Positions 22,326 through 33,602 of a DNA stretch of 64,000 bases are shown in pieces (position 1 is the first letter of the stretch; the number at the start of each line of letters is the position of its first letter). A model generated the notes under the pieces. It was not told the origin of the DNA. It did not search any database and was given only the letters and a program-made list of their open reading frames with translations. Made by a program: the position numbers and the translations under genes. This DNA is from Ypsolopha sequella (taxonomy: Eukaryota; Arthropoda; Insecta; Lepidoptera; Ypsolophidae), in contig OW203991.1 in NCBI GenBank assembly GCA_934047225.1, forward strand, positions 9,672,001-9,736,000. Reading direction: 5' to 3'.

Positions 22326-22936
22326 GCGTAGTTTTACATCCCACATTATAGGTATAAAAAAATTAAAAGAATTGAATATTTCAAATATGAGGCGTAAAAT
22401 TTTGCGTTTTCACCTAAACCTTCCCCTACGAACGTGAAAAATTTTACTTAATCAGCCAGTCATATTATAAGAAAAAATATTACAAACGGTAAAAATAAGA
22501 AAATTTTAGGTGCTTTCGCTTTAGAGAAAACCTTTAGTAAAACTTACAGTAATAATGCCTTCCAAAAGCTCTTTTCGCTTGCAAAGTTAATCTTAAGGTA
22601 GCCCAAAGCGAGTCCTTGTTTGCTTACCTTGCTAGTCGTGCTACACTAATTGGCTTTAAGTTCAACAAGCAATGCTCTACCTACAGTGTAAAATAATGAA
22701 AATTAGAGGCACAACCAAAGTTAAATCTTTTTGGGTAAAAAAATGGAAGCGCCTTATGCTAAGCCTTGGCCCTAATTTTCAGTGATTTTGAAGATCTCTT
22801 TATGGCAAATATATTTATACATAAATATATAAATACATAAAAGTAGAATCCCAGGAAAAAGTATTTTGGTGACTAACATCATCGAGTTTCTCATTCTATA
22901 AATGTTTGACAAAACCCGGCTCGTGCCAATTAAGAA

Positions 22937-23015
22937 GATATTTTAAAATGGCAGCTGAAGTATGGTGTCCGAATTCTGATAGACGTCCATACTTCAGCCG
23001 CCATTTTAAAACATC
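22937..23015. repeat. 79-nt hairpin, 29-bp arms with two mismatches
   Basis: The left arm 22937-22965 ('aaaatggcagctgaagtatgg' at its inner end) and the right arm 22987-23015 ('ccatacttcagccgccat') pair over 29 positions with two mismatches and a 21-nt loop. It is either a miniature inverted-repeat element or a hairpin-RNA source. The size is in the range of insect pre-miRNAs, though the pairing is more perfect than usual. Confidence 0.75.
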
Positions 23016-23235
23016 AAGTCTATTGATTCAGGTTATACAAAACGTTATCGTCACCACATGAATCCTCAAGGTGGTGTCAGAGGTGTTCCGAAGTGTGAAC
23101 TGTGAAATGCAAGTCAGCACTGTCTACTCTTGGTAAACCCGCTTTTCACCAAAAATAGGGTACAAATGGACCACCAGCTTAACGGGACACCTGACGCTAG
23201 AACATCAACAACACCAGGTTTTCAAGGGTTCATTG

Positions 23236-24202
23236 GAAGAAACTAGGTCTCTCTTCATATTGAAGAAAATATATTTGATTTATCGATCTTTTATCCAGGG
23301 ATTCCACCTATAAACAATGTTTTAAGATTTTTATACTGTTGTCAAAAAAAAAAAAATGTTTTCCACCCTCTTTTTTTTTTGGTTTTCAAGCGTTCGTTTC
23401 ATGGATGCGGTTAAGAGATCAACTTGATTTTTTTTATAAAATAGGGAATAGATATAAAGAGGGATGCTACCTAAATACAATATTTTTTTCCCTATCAAAA
23501 TATTTCAGTACCTATTAGCTAAAATCACACCAATTTGTTGTTTCGCTGCGTGATCACTAGTATTACGCGTCCGAGAGCAAGAGGCCAAAGAGGCAACATA
23601 TAATCGCCTCTATGAAAAGCAAATAAGGTGTTTGCCATTGGACTTATTGTGCTGGACGGGTAATAAAAAAGTTGCTAGGGTATGCCATCCTCTTAAGCCT
23701 GTACCTGAGCCTAGAGCATGACCAACTCCAGTCTATCTAGGATTCGTTTGAAGAAATTCGGACTATCCTTGTATTGAAAAAAATATATTTGGTTTATTAA
23801 TCTTTTCTCTAGGGATTTTACGTATAAACAATGTTCTAAGATTTATACTTTTGTCAAAAAAAATGTTTTGCACCTTCTTTTTTTTTTTGGTTTTCAAACG
23901 TTCGCTTGAAGAACGCGGTTAAGAGATCAACTTGATTTTTTTTTTCATAAAATAGGTAATAGAAATATAAAGGTATATCACCTAAATTCAATATTTTTTC
24001 CCTAAAAAATATTTCAGTATTAGCTAAAAATACACCAATTTATTGTTTCGCTGCGTGATCACTAGTATTACGCGTCCAAAAAAAAAGAAGCCAAAGAGCC
24101 AACATATAATCGCCCCTATGAAAAGCAAATAAAGTCTGCCATAGGACTTATTGTGCTGGACGGTTAATAAAAAAAGTTGCTAGGGTATGCCATCCTCTTA
24201 AC
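23236..24202 (+). repeat. Direct duplication of a ~460-bp unit
   Basis: Unit 1 (23236-23697) and unit 2 (23750-24202) share the order 'atatttg', 'gttttcaa', 'cggttaagagatcaacttga', 'tttcgctgcgtgatcactag', 'cttattgtgctggacgg', 'tatgccatcctctta'. The offset drifts from 514 to 505 bp through small indels. The copies differ at many sites, so the duplication is not recent. No coding content is evident. Confidence 0.85.
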
Positions 24203-24235
24203 ATGCTTCCGAAGCACGCAGAATGAACACGAATG

Positions 24236-24303
24236 AGCAACGCGGGGATTGAACCCAAGACCTCTGGGTTAGCAAGTAAGCGTTCTTCCACTCGGCCGTA
24301 TAT
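24236..24303 (-). repeat. tRNA-derived sequence (SINE head or tRNA pseudogene)
   Basis: On the minus strand the sequence reads 'cggccgagtggaagaacgct' (A-box-like), then 'cttgctaacccagagg', then 'gggttcaatccccgc' (B box). Order and spacing fit a tRNA body, resembling a class with a GCT anticodon position. I could not close a clean acceptor stem, so it is a tRNA pseudogene or a tRNA-derived SINE head. It sits just after the duplicated unit. Confidence 0.55.
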
Positions 24304-24309
24304 TAATGT

Positions 24310-25790
24310 CTATCAGTATAATAATTTGCAACTAGTATTACAAAATTTATAAAATTAGGACGCATTGGACTATATTGATAGATAACATAATATATTGAAC
24401 GTGCCCATACATAAATGAATACAACTTAGACACATCCGCAACAGATTTGAATGCAATCCCCGGAATCCAATATACCTAGCATGATAAAGGGATCGAAGCT
24501 TCTAGTAATTGGCTTATGTCATCTGAGCCGTTTCGCTATAGCAAGTAAATATATATTATACCTACCCAAAGATAGATAGTAATATTGTTTTTGAGTATAG
24601 TATTAGTATAGTATTACATAGGCAATGCTTCAAGAAGAATAAAAATCGATTTAGGACAAAATAAATGAAAAAAAAAACAATGACACCATGCCATACCATA
24701 AAAAAATGGTATAAACAGTCACTAAAATAAAGTTGACTGTACATTATAACATTTCTAACGAAATAGATATTGCAGCTAACACTCACTTTGAGTCATTCAA
24801 GCACACGAGGGAGCCTGATGAAGGTTACTCTTAAGTTGACCGAAACGTCGAGCTTTTCTTGTAAAAATCAAAGTGGGTCTTGGACTCTTAGCTTTATGTA
24901 TATTTCATTATGTACCTACTACTAGTACCTAATAAGTATTTGGATAAATATATTTTATAGATCCGTTACAGAAAAATCCTTTAGATGTTGACCTCAAATA
25001 TCATAAATTAAAACCATGTTATCAGCATTTACTGGATTTGCCAAAAATAGCTCAAAAAACACAGACAGACTTCTAACAACCATATTATAAATAATGATTT
25101 TAGTTTAAAACTGGTCTGATGTTAAATAAGAATGAAAGTAATAGCTACTCGGCAATAATAATCCAGAGAAAAACGCTTGAACTGCTCGATTATTTACTTA
25201 ACCTTTTGCATGTCCCCATAGAAGGGAATTCCAAGTACCCGAAATGTCCCCATACATCGCGCCAAGCGAGATTTTGAGCGACTTGTTGTTAGAAATGCTC
25301 GGATTTAGTTAAGTTGCAATCATTATTACCGAATATGTTATATCTTCTAAAAATCTACATAAAATTTGCCATCTTCTCATGTAATTTACATACCTAGGCA
25401 ACAATCCGAAGGAAAAATATCCTTAGATATAGTTTCAGCTCTCACTTTTTTCCGCCATTTTTTGTCACATTTTTCATCACAACACTTCATTTACACTAAT
25501 TTCAGAATTTGTTTTTACACTCACGTAATCAAAATTAGTTTACACGTAGACTACATACATTTTTTTATTGAAATACTCAGTAAATACTTCACAATAATTA
25601 AATATTTACGGACGTAAACAAACTCGATGCCGGTTGCGTTTTCACTGAGCAAAATGTTTCTAAAATTCATTCGTTCTAAACCGAAAACCAATGATACAAA
25701 AATGTTGGCCACACTGTGAGAAATCATAAACAATTTTTGCTCAAAAGTTCGTTCAATTTCACTCCGAGATATTTGGCGGCAATTTCATAC
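24310..25790. other. No gene seen
   Basis: AT-rich sequence with short frames and no recognised repeat unit. Confidence 0.4.
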
Positions 25791-25795
25791 CGCCG

Positions 25796-25887
25796 CTTAT
25801 GATCAGACGTTTGATCATAGGGCATTTGAGGCACCCATTTTCTTATGATCAACCGTTTGATCGTAGGACACTTGACGGGTTAACTCG
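25796..25887 (+). repeat. 46-bp tandem duplication
   Basis: 'cttatgatcagacgtttgat' at 25796 recurs as 'cttatgatcaaccgtttgat' at 25842. Each unit contains two GATC sites around 'cgtttgatc', forming a small dyad. Its function is unknown. Confidence 0.7.
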
Positions 25888-26082
25888 GACAGCTCGAACT
25901 ACTGATTAGTTGTTTGCTCGAGAGTTATGTCGATCGGCTAGATACTACCTAACTACCTAAATTAGAAAATAACGTAACATAAAAAAAAAAAAATTTGATA
26001 ATTTATGTTATTTTTACTAACCATGTATACGGCGAAGGGGACGGATTCTGTACATGAAATCGAACAATTTTTAATCAACGAC

Positions 26083-26415
26083 TTTTCAACGCAGCCGGAT
26101 TGTGAAAAACCCGCCTTTTTCTTATTAATCAAAACAGAACACTTAAATTCAAAATTTACTCACTAGTTATTTAACAAAACCTAATTACCTGCATATGTAT
26201 TGTGTGTGTTGCCATCGGAAAGTTTCCATTGGTTTTTGTAAATTTGAATTTCAAAAACGTTGAAATTTCAATTTACAGAAACCAATGGAAACTTTGAGAT
26301 GGTAGCATACACAATACATAGGTAATAGGGTTTTGTTGAATAAATATTGAGTGTATTTTGAATTCTGTTTCGATTAATTATAAAAAGGTGGGTTTTTCAC
26401 AATCAGACGCTTTCC
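26083..26415. repeat. TTAA-ended foldback family, copy 3 (both arms)
   Basis: This is the most complete copy. The left arm starts 'aacgcagccggattgtgaaa', the right arm ends 'gtgggtttttcacaatcaga', and the centre (about 26240) is a near-perfect dyad ('ttggtttttgtaaatttgaa' against 'caatttacagaaaccaa'). The extreme ends have decayed, so the TTAA is not preserved. It is non-coding. Confidence 0.85.
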
Positions 26416-26419
26416 ACAT

Positions 26420-29400
26420 TGGCATTGAACACAAGAATGACAAAATTATAAATTAATAAGATTTTCAAACAAAAAGTAGGTAACTCAATTCAGCTAAAAA
26501 TATAACTTTACTAGTTCGTTACTAACGTGATATTCAAACAAAAATATCGCGTGCTATCACGAAAAACAAACTTTTTGTTTCTTAAGAAAAAGGCAAGTCA
26601 TGTTTCCCATTTCCCTCGAAAGTATAATGTAGGCTTCTGAAAGCGTGGAAACAGGCAGCGATAAGCTTTAAGGTCAAATAGAAAAAGCTTTACATAATGA
26701 GGTACATAAAAATAAAGAACCTGCTATATTCTTTCAGCTGGTGTTATCCCTGCGAAGTGCCGCTGACTCTTTTCTGAAGTACGTCATTTGGAATAAGTAC
26801 GATTAAAAGGCTGAGCACTGGCACCTGGCAAGTACACACTTGGAAAAAACTTCGCAAAAATATGAGTTTTTTTCGAGGTTACATATTAGGCGATACTTTA
26901 AAACAATTCACTTTTCGACGTCATAATATTTGGAGGCTTATCAATATTTGACATTCGATTACAAAGCTGATCTTATTGTTAAATTTAAATCAATACATTG
27001 CTTGCATTTATATAATATGAAACTTTACTTATGAAATATGAAATTAACTAACCTAAGTCACCACCGTCATTTTTATTTGTGTCTTTACTTGAAATTAATG
27101 AAACAGAAAAAAAAGTAAGTACTTCAATCCTTGCGAAAATACCAAGCAAACAAGAAGGAAGATTTCCTACACACCACAAACAGCTTCCTCGGGCCTCGTC
27201 TGAATTCACGTTTTAATATGAAATTCTTGGATAAATGTTTATTTACGTGAAAGCCAGGAGATATGGTGGCTAAGAGATATATGATAAATTCCAATTTTAC
27301 TATATTTACTTACATGTATTTAGGTATTTAGACTTATGGAGTCACGCTTTAATAATAACCTAAAACACGGGTAAGCAAACTTTTACAATCAGCAAAAAAA
27401 TTGGGCGGCAAGCGGTCGTCTAGAGTTTGGCCAGCGATTCTTGGCACAACTTTACCTGACACCACGGGTAAAGTTAAGACACTATTGAATGGGCAAACAC
27501 TAGCAGATAGAAACAGTTTTTTTCTTAATGATGGACATTTTAAATGTAATTCTACATTTTTGTAAGTATTACTGCGATCAACCATAAACCGTTTGCCCGC
27601 TCCAGACCTAAAGTTTAACTTTATAACCAAGAGGTTTTATTAAAGTAAACAAAACGGTTACAAACTGAAGGATTTCTTTATAACAAATTAGTAACAATAT
27701 TTGTTCCGAATATTCAAGAGCCCGAAGCCACAAATTCGCAAGAGAAACAATCAAATTAATTTAAGCCTTTCCTTGTTCCATCATTATAAATAAACATCTA
27801 TTCCCAAGTCAATAGTTAAATATATTAATTATTTATGTAATAAAGCTTTATTTTGACAGTTAAACAAACAGGAGCTTTGTGCTCGTGTCAATATGAAACA
27901 CACGTTATGCATATCGTATATCAAGATCATTAACGCGGTTCGCTTGGACACGAATCACGACTGACTGAAACAATGGTGTTGTCTGATCATACGCTGTCGC
28001 CGATATGATCTTTAGGTCAGATTTCAGACTAATTATTCCAAAGTCTTTGTTTCAAACCCTCTCATCTCAGTTCTCACCGTGCAAGTTAATCGATAAATGT
28101 TCTCGAATAAAATTATAGGGTTTAGAAAATCTGCTATTAAAAGTGAAAGTGAAAAGTATTTATTTGCTAGAAAAAGGAAACCCACACACATAAAAAAGAT
28201 TTAAAAGGATAACTAATAAATTATCGAATTGAATGAAACATGAGGATGAAGTCTGAATCTGCTGAAACTGGTCGGCTATCCCGATCAAAAATACTTATTG
28301 AGGTGAGTCGTTTTCAATAATCATAACTAATAAAGTAGCAAAAAAGGGGCAAATTAAGCAGATGCTACTAGTTGCAGTTTTCAGTTTGTCCTATTCTTTT
28401 ACAAATAACATTTAATATTCCTTGCAAGTAGGCAAACCCTGTTATAGAGAAAACCTTGACGCTGAAAATTAGTGTGTTAGGCATCGTTAACTACGTCTGT
28501 CAATTGATATTTGAAAACAAATTTAAGAGTATGACATAGCCAAAACAAAAACCAGTTCCGGGCGTGGCTTATTTATGTTACGTTTGCGCGCGGGGGGAAA
28601 TTCGTCCCGGTCTCTAAGCTCGCGTCACCATAGCAAAAATACGAATAGAGTGGACGAGGCAGGGTCAAAAGTAATACGTATTTTATTTTATCTAATTTAT
28701 TAGTGTATTTCGATCATCGTCACACGGCATTGATCCTACTTGCTATCACGTCGGGACGTAAATTTATTATGGTCGGCTAAAAGTGGTTTTTTGAGTGTTT
28801 GATTTATCAGTTGACCCTCGGAACATTTCAGACACTCCTTTAGAGATACATAATAATATTGTGACGGTTAATTGTCACCATTACCCATTCTTTAAATATT
28901 TTTCGTTTTACACTTGCGGGAAAATAAATTGGACCAAAAATTTCTTTACAAAAAAATTTTACTTAAGTTGTTATTACAAAAAGTGGAAACTAAGAAATAT
29001 TCTCAGAAAGAACGCACCACGTCACTATCTATCTCACTGTAGCCTATATCAATTATGCCTCTCTCATTCAACCACGTTTAACTGCGTTACTATCTCATTC
29101 CAACTCATTTTAAATAGCGTCACTATTTATCTCACACTAACGCGTGTTAAATGGCATTTCTAATGAACGTCAAATATTTTTACTGCCCGCCACTCTTTCA
29201 TTCTAAATTCTAATTATTTTAAAAAATACGCAGCTCCTTTGGTAGTAAAATAGGAATAACTTTTTTTTCAAAAGTAATACACAGAAATTGCCCGTTATTT
29301 AAGACAATTTGCAAAACTAACATAGGACATTTTTTTTCAGGTTGTGGTATCGAACTAACCTAATAACAAAAAATTGCACATAAATTGGGTTTTATTTTTC

Positions 29401-29660
29401 TTCCTGATGTAACAGCATTTCAAGGTTTATTTTTGACTTTATCAATAGCATGACTATTCAGAGTTGTGCAACAAAAAAATTATTCTTAGAATTTAGAACT
29501 GGTTAGCTTTGACTCTCAAAAATCTATTCGAATTTATAAAAGTACCATCAACTCGAAGACTATCTACTTTTTGCTGAGGTCATAATTTGATATTCTGGTC
29601 AGTCATGAGCTGGCCTACCAGCCTTCCAAGGGAAAGCGTTGACTTTTGGGACACCTGTTT
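26420..29660. other. No supported gene
   Basis: Long AT-rich stretch. Frames at 27349-27630 (minus) and 28795-29163 (plus) are open but have no domain, signal or convincing start. A short GC-rich block near 28560-28625 ('gcgcgcggggggaaattc') stands out but is not explained. Confidence 0.4.
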
Positions 29661-30404
29661 TCCCTTGGGATAAATCGCCAAGTGTTTAAAATATAGAAAT
29701 TTATTTGTATCATAGTTTGAAATGTTCAGGTCCCTTTACGCAAAATGAAAAAACAAAACTCTTTTAGGATTAATTTGTTGTCCCTATGTTTGTCTGTTTG
29801 TCCGTTTGTCTAGGCAATTTTTCTGGGTAAAATCAATAAATGCTAATATTTACAGCCCTGTAAAATATACATATTATAACGTTTTTATGGCCTTTTGTTT
29901 AACTGTTTCATACAAATTTTCTCCTTATGAAAATAAAGAGATCAACACTTCACATAATATTTTGCACTTGAAAGAAAGCACAGAAAGGAACTGTAGAACA
30001 AATAATGTAAAAAATATAAAACCATATCTTTCTATTCTAAAGGGATTAATAATTTACTGTTTGTTCAATGTGGCGATAGCTTTGTTTATTATTTTTTTTT
30101 CTTTGTTACAAAGATAACAAATATTTTCATACAAGGTTATAGCCCTTAAGGGCTATTTCTCCGAATTTGTAACAAAATATTAAGAAATAATTATAACGGT
30201 AAAGTACAACTTTTAGCTAAGACAATTTATTGCTAAAGTTTGCTAAATGCATAAACATATTTTAATGATATTATGGTATCTTCAAAATAATTGGGTTTTC
30301 CATAAGCGTGATATCAGATTATTTTAGAAGTTTACGGCTGGTATCACGACGACGGATAAGCCAATTATTTTATTACTATTGTAATATAATTAAAAATATG
30401 TTAA

Positions 30405-31398
30405 CCGTCAACTGGTGACGTGCCGTCAATTTGACGTCGCAATGAATAAATCACTGCATTTCTCGGAAACGGCTTGTCCCCCGCCACCGCGCCCCCTAGT
30501 AGCTGCCTCGTTGGCAGTTCTGCGTCGGCCGATACACGGAACGGACGTCGCAAGCGCACAGTTTAGGTATTAGAGGGTAACCGACGTCATTTTGACGTTA
30601 CGTCACCTTTAGTGTTACGTTTTAGTTGTGAGCTTTAGTTCTACAATTTCGTTCAAAATGAATCCAAATGATCACGATTATGAGCGACGAATCACTGAAG
30701 TGTTGGATGAAACTGACAGTGATATTAGTGATCAAGAGAACCGCGAGTTGGATCCAAATCATTATTTAGAATCCGACCATGACACTACAAGTGAGATTGC
30801 TGACAATTATTATGTCTCGAGACATACGTACTTCTATCAAGCGAATCTTGAAGATAGACGATGCAGAACCAGAACCTTCCACATCTGCAAAGCTGGAAAA
30901 ACGTGGAACATGCACAATATGTCCAGCAAAGAAAAAAAAAAGAACGTCATACTTATGCAAGAAGTGCAAGAAACCAGCATCTCTAGATTGTCTTGAGAAA
31001 ATTTGTGTCACTTGCTACCAGGCATAACAATTTTTTTTTGTATGCAACCATATACTTAAATTGTTTTTTTTTTGTTAATTACTAAAGTCTTAAGAAGAAA
31101 ATAAGGTTAATTGTATTTTTTTGTAAGTTTTTGAAAATTTTATTTTGATTGATCTCATGCCTACCAAAAAACAGACCAAAACTTGATGTTAAGTTCATGT
31201 GTATGATTAAAGTTAAGTTTCTAATTAATATGTCAAAAAGGTGTTTTATTTTAGATGCAAACTAACCTAATTTTACGTAACATGACTTATTTTATTTCCT
31301 TTATACTTATTCTACAGTATTTATGGCTTACTATTGATACGTCATAATGACGTCACCTCTCCAATGCTGTGACTCATATGCACGTCACCAGTTGAAGG
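30405..31398 (+). mobile_element. Internally deleted piggyBac element
   Basis: TTAA flanks both ends (30401-30404 and 31399-31402), the target duplication of piggyBac. The 19-bp ends 'ccgtcaactggtgacgtgc' and, read from the right, 'ccttcaactggtgacgtgc' differ at one base. Subterminal 'gacgtca' motifs occur on both sides. The interior encodes only the first and last parts of a transposase. At 994 bp it is about 40% of a typical autonomous element. It could be moved only by a transposase supplied in trans. Confidence 0.92.
30658..31027 (+). pseudogene. piggyBac transposase remnant (N-terminus joined to C-terminal zinc domain)
   Basis: From ATG 30658 about 50 acidic residues follow ('ITEVLDETDSDISDQENREL'), typical of the piggyBac N-terminus. 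After a junction near 30810-30830 the frame changes. Frame 2 then reads the basic linker and a C-terminal cysteine-rich domain with CxxC pairs ('CTICPAKKKKRTSYLCKKC', then 'CLEKICVTCYQA') before the stop 31025-31027. The whole catalytic core with its aspartates is absent, and the junction is out of frame. No active enzyme can result. The C-terminal zinc domain normally binds the transposon ends. Confidence 0.85.
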
Positions 31399-32651
31399 TT
31401 AATGCATACAGCAGACTTTTAACTATAAGTTTTCTTAACTAAAAGTTGTATTTTTACTTATTGAAATTGTATTTCTCATCAAGAAGTGCAAGATGACAAG
31501 ATATTCAAAATAAGTTAATTGAATTTGTGAAATGGTTTCAGGTCAAAACAGTTTTCCATGAAACGGTAATTGTTTATACTTAGCAAAGTGTGTAAACTTA
31601 GTCATCTTAACATGAACGACGCCTGTATTTCTCTCTTTTTTATTTCCAGTACAGATAAAAATATACAAACTTGTTAAACTTTGTGTAAAAACGAGGCAAT
31701 ATTGACGATATCCTGACAGCTATTATGATGGTGTTTTATCAAATTTTGCTTTTTGGGCTGTATAGAGACGTAGTTAGATGTCACTAGAATATACTCATGA
31801 AAAAAGATATGAAGAAAATAAGCTGTAGACTTCACATTCGGTTTATACCTATTGTATGAATTTTAAAAAAATACAGGGGTAAAGGGACCTCTTAAGGAAA
31901 ACCTTGTATTAAACTATTTGTTACCTTAGTAAAAAATAATTCAAGGAAAAAAATAAACAAAGCTATCGCCACATTGAACAGTAGATAATTAATCCCTTTA
32001 GAATAGAACAACATGGTTTTCATATTTTTTACATTATTGGTTCAACAATTCCTTTCTGTGTTGACTTTTAAATGCAAAATATTATCTCAAGTGTTCATCC
32101 CTACATTTTCATAGTGAGAAAATTTGTATGAAAAACGTAAAAACCTAAAACGTTATATAAATAAAAACGTCAAAAGTATGTTTTTACAGCTCTATAGAGG
32201 GCCGTTTATATTGGTATTTATTAATTTTACCCAGAAAAAATTGTCTAGACAAACGGACAGACAGACAAACATAGGGATAACAAATTAATCCTAAAAGAGT
32301 TTCATTGTTTTCATTTTGCGTAACAGAACCTGAACATGTACCGACAGGATTATCTACGATCTAATAATTTTGCCATGCACTGTAAATATTTCAAAATAAA
32401 TTTCTATATTTTAAATGCTTGGCGATTCATCCCAAGTAAGTGTACCTATATAATTTGCAAAAAACTTCACTTATTGGACCTGAAATGGTGAGCCAATACT
32501 AGAGGGTAATTTCACGAAAAGACGACGACCTTTGTTACAGATCTCAGTAAGTATAAGTAAATTAATTTGGGTTTCAATAACGATCACAAAATTATTCTTT
32601 TAGAGTAACATATATTATTTTCCCGCATAAAAGTATGAATTCATTCCAAAT

Positions 32652-33116
32652 TGTTCGCGCCACTTCTTGTGGCTCTCATACTGCGGGGTAGTTGTGAATT
32701 AATATTTTCAACTGTCATTTTCGCTGCATCTCCACCCGCTTAGTTTTGGACGCAAATCAATCAGTCGTCAATCAGAAGCCTTTCACGCCGGAGGTATACG
32801 CTGATTGTCATTCGACTAGGTCCTACCTCGACCCTACCGCCCGCCATTTTGAGATCGCACCCGCTGTGCGCCTCATTTTCATCTATTACTATTACGAAGA
32901 AGATTAGCCGAGAAGAGCGCAACCAGGCACGAAGAGGAAGAAGAAAACCATCTTGGAGAACACCAGAGACTTGGTGGCTCAGGCGAAGCGTGGTTTGTGG
33001 TGCATGCAGCTCCTTCCCAAGGTCAGATCTTTCATCTTCGTAATTATTTCTCTTCACTTCCCGCTATTTTTAAAACCTATGGTGATACAAAGCACTGCCG
33101 TCATATCGCGTGTTAA
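32652..33116 (+). repeat. BEL/Pao 5' LTR
   Basis: It starts 'tgttcgcgccacttcttgtg'. Its end is set by alignment to the 3' LTR and the CAAAT duplication. I found only two differences, both in the last four bases ('gttaa' here, 'gctca' in the 3' LTR). The LTRs each contain the same spurious 98-codon frame on the minus strand. An LTR would supply the promoter and polyadenylation signals; I did not pinpoint them. Confidence 0.9.
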
Positions 33117-33121
33117 TTTTT

Positions 33122-33138
33122 TGGCCATTCGAGCCGGA
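33122..33138 (+). promoter_or_regulatory. Primer-binding site, tRNA-Tyr-like
   Basis: 'tggccattcgagccgga' starts six bases after the 5' LTR. Compared from memory with the complement of an insect tRNA-Tyr 3' end including CCA, 15 of 17 positions agree. It would prime minus-strand DNA synthesis. Confidence 0.55.
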
Positions 33139-33602
33139 TCTAGATCCATTTTAGGCCCTTTGATCTGCGATCTATAACCATTTTTTGGTATTTCCAACCG
33201 CTATCTTCATGTTCTTTGTCTAAAGAACACGTGAATTCCGCTCTAATTTTCACTCTGCCCGCAGTATTACCCCGCATTCCCGCTCTTATTTGCATTATCT
33301 ATGCATTAAAACCCCGCATTCGTCAAAATATTAGTGATTCCATTTCCTATATACTGGAAATTATAAATTATCTACAGTGAAATACGCCATTCTGTTAATT
33401 TATCCGCTGCGATTATACCATTTGATCATTTCACAGAAAATATTATCTGCCTACCTGCTAATTCTTAATATTATCGAGAGGTACTCGTACACAGGTTCGT
33501 CCGCCGCCCGTGTTATCTCTAACTCATTAGCATTATTCTATGTTGTAGTCAGTATAAAACTTTCAATAGTTCTGGTACTTGCCTAACTTTGTACTATATA
33601 AC

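Larger units (their letters stand above)
29663..32436. repeat. Long inverted repeat enclosing a piggyBac element
   Basis: The left arm (about 29663-30150) is reverse-complementary to the right arm (about 31885-32436). Outer ends are 'cttgggataaatcgccaag' and its complement near 32416-32436. Paired blocks include 'tgtccgtttgtctag' (29799-29813), 'acagaaaggaa' (about 29980) and 'gtggcgatagctttgttta' (about 30070), each found reversed in the right arm. The arms differ by roughly a fifth of positions, by eye. The 1.7-kb interior is unique apart from the piggyBac insertion. Either this is one large foldback or two inverted copies of a repeat. Confidence 0.7.

Noticed and set aside
27349..27630. 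93-codon open frame on the minus strand
   Set aside because: No family resemblance and no splice or start context. The opposite strand is also partly open, so strand choice is arbitrary.
28550..28630. Promoter or CpG island at the GC-rich block
   Set aside because: The block is under 100 bp and has no adjoining exon or clear initiator. It may be part of an unrecognised repeat.
28795..29163. 122-codon open frame on the plus strand
   Set aside because: Non-ATG start and internally repetitive ('gtcactat...atctcac' recurs). No domain; likely chance.
29806..30117. 103-codon open frame
   Set aside because: It lies inside the left arm of the long inverted repeat, and the matching right arm does not keep the frame.
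32761..33057. 98-codon minus-strand frame, repeated identically at 37090-37386
   Set aside because: It lies in the LTRs. Identity reflects LTR duplication, not selection, and no LTR-encoded protein is known for this class.
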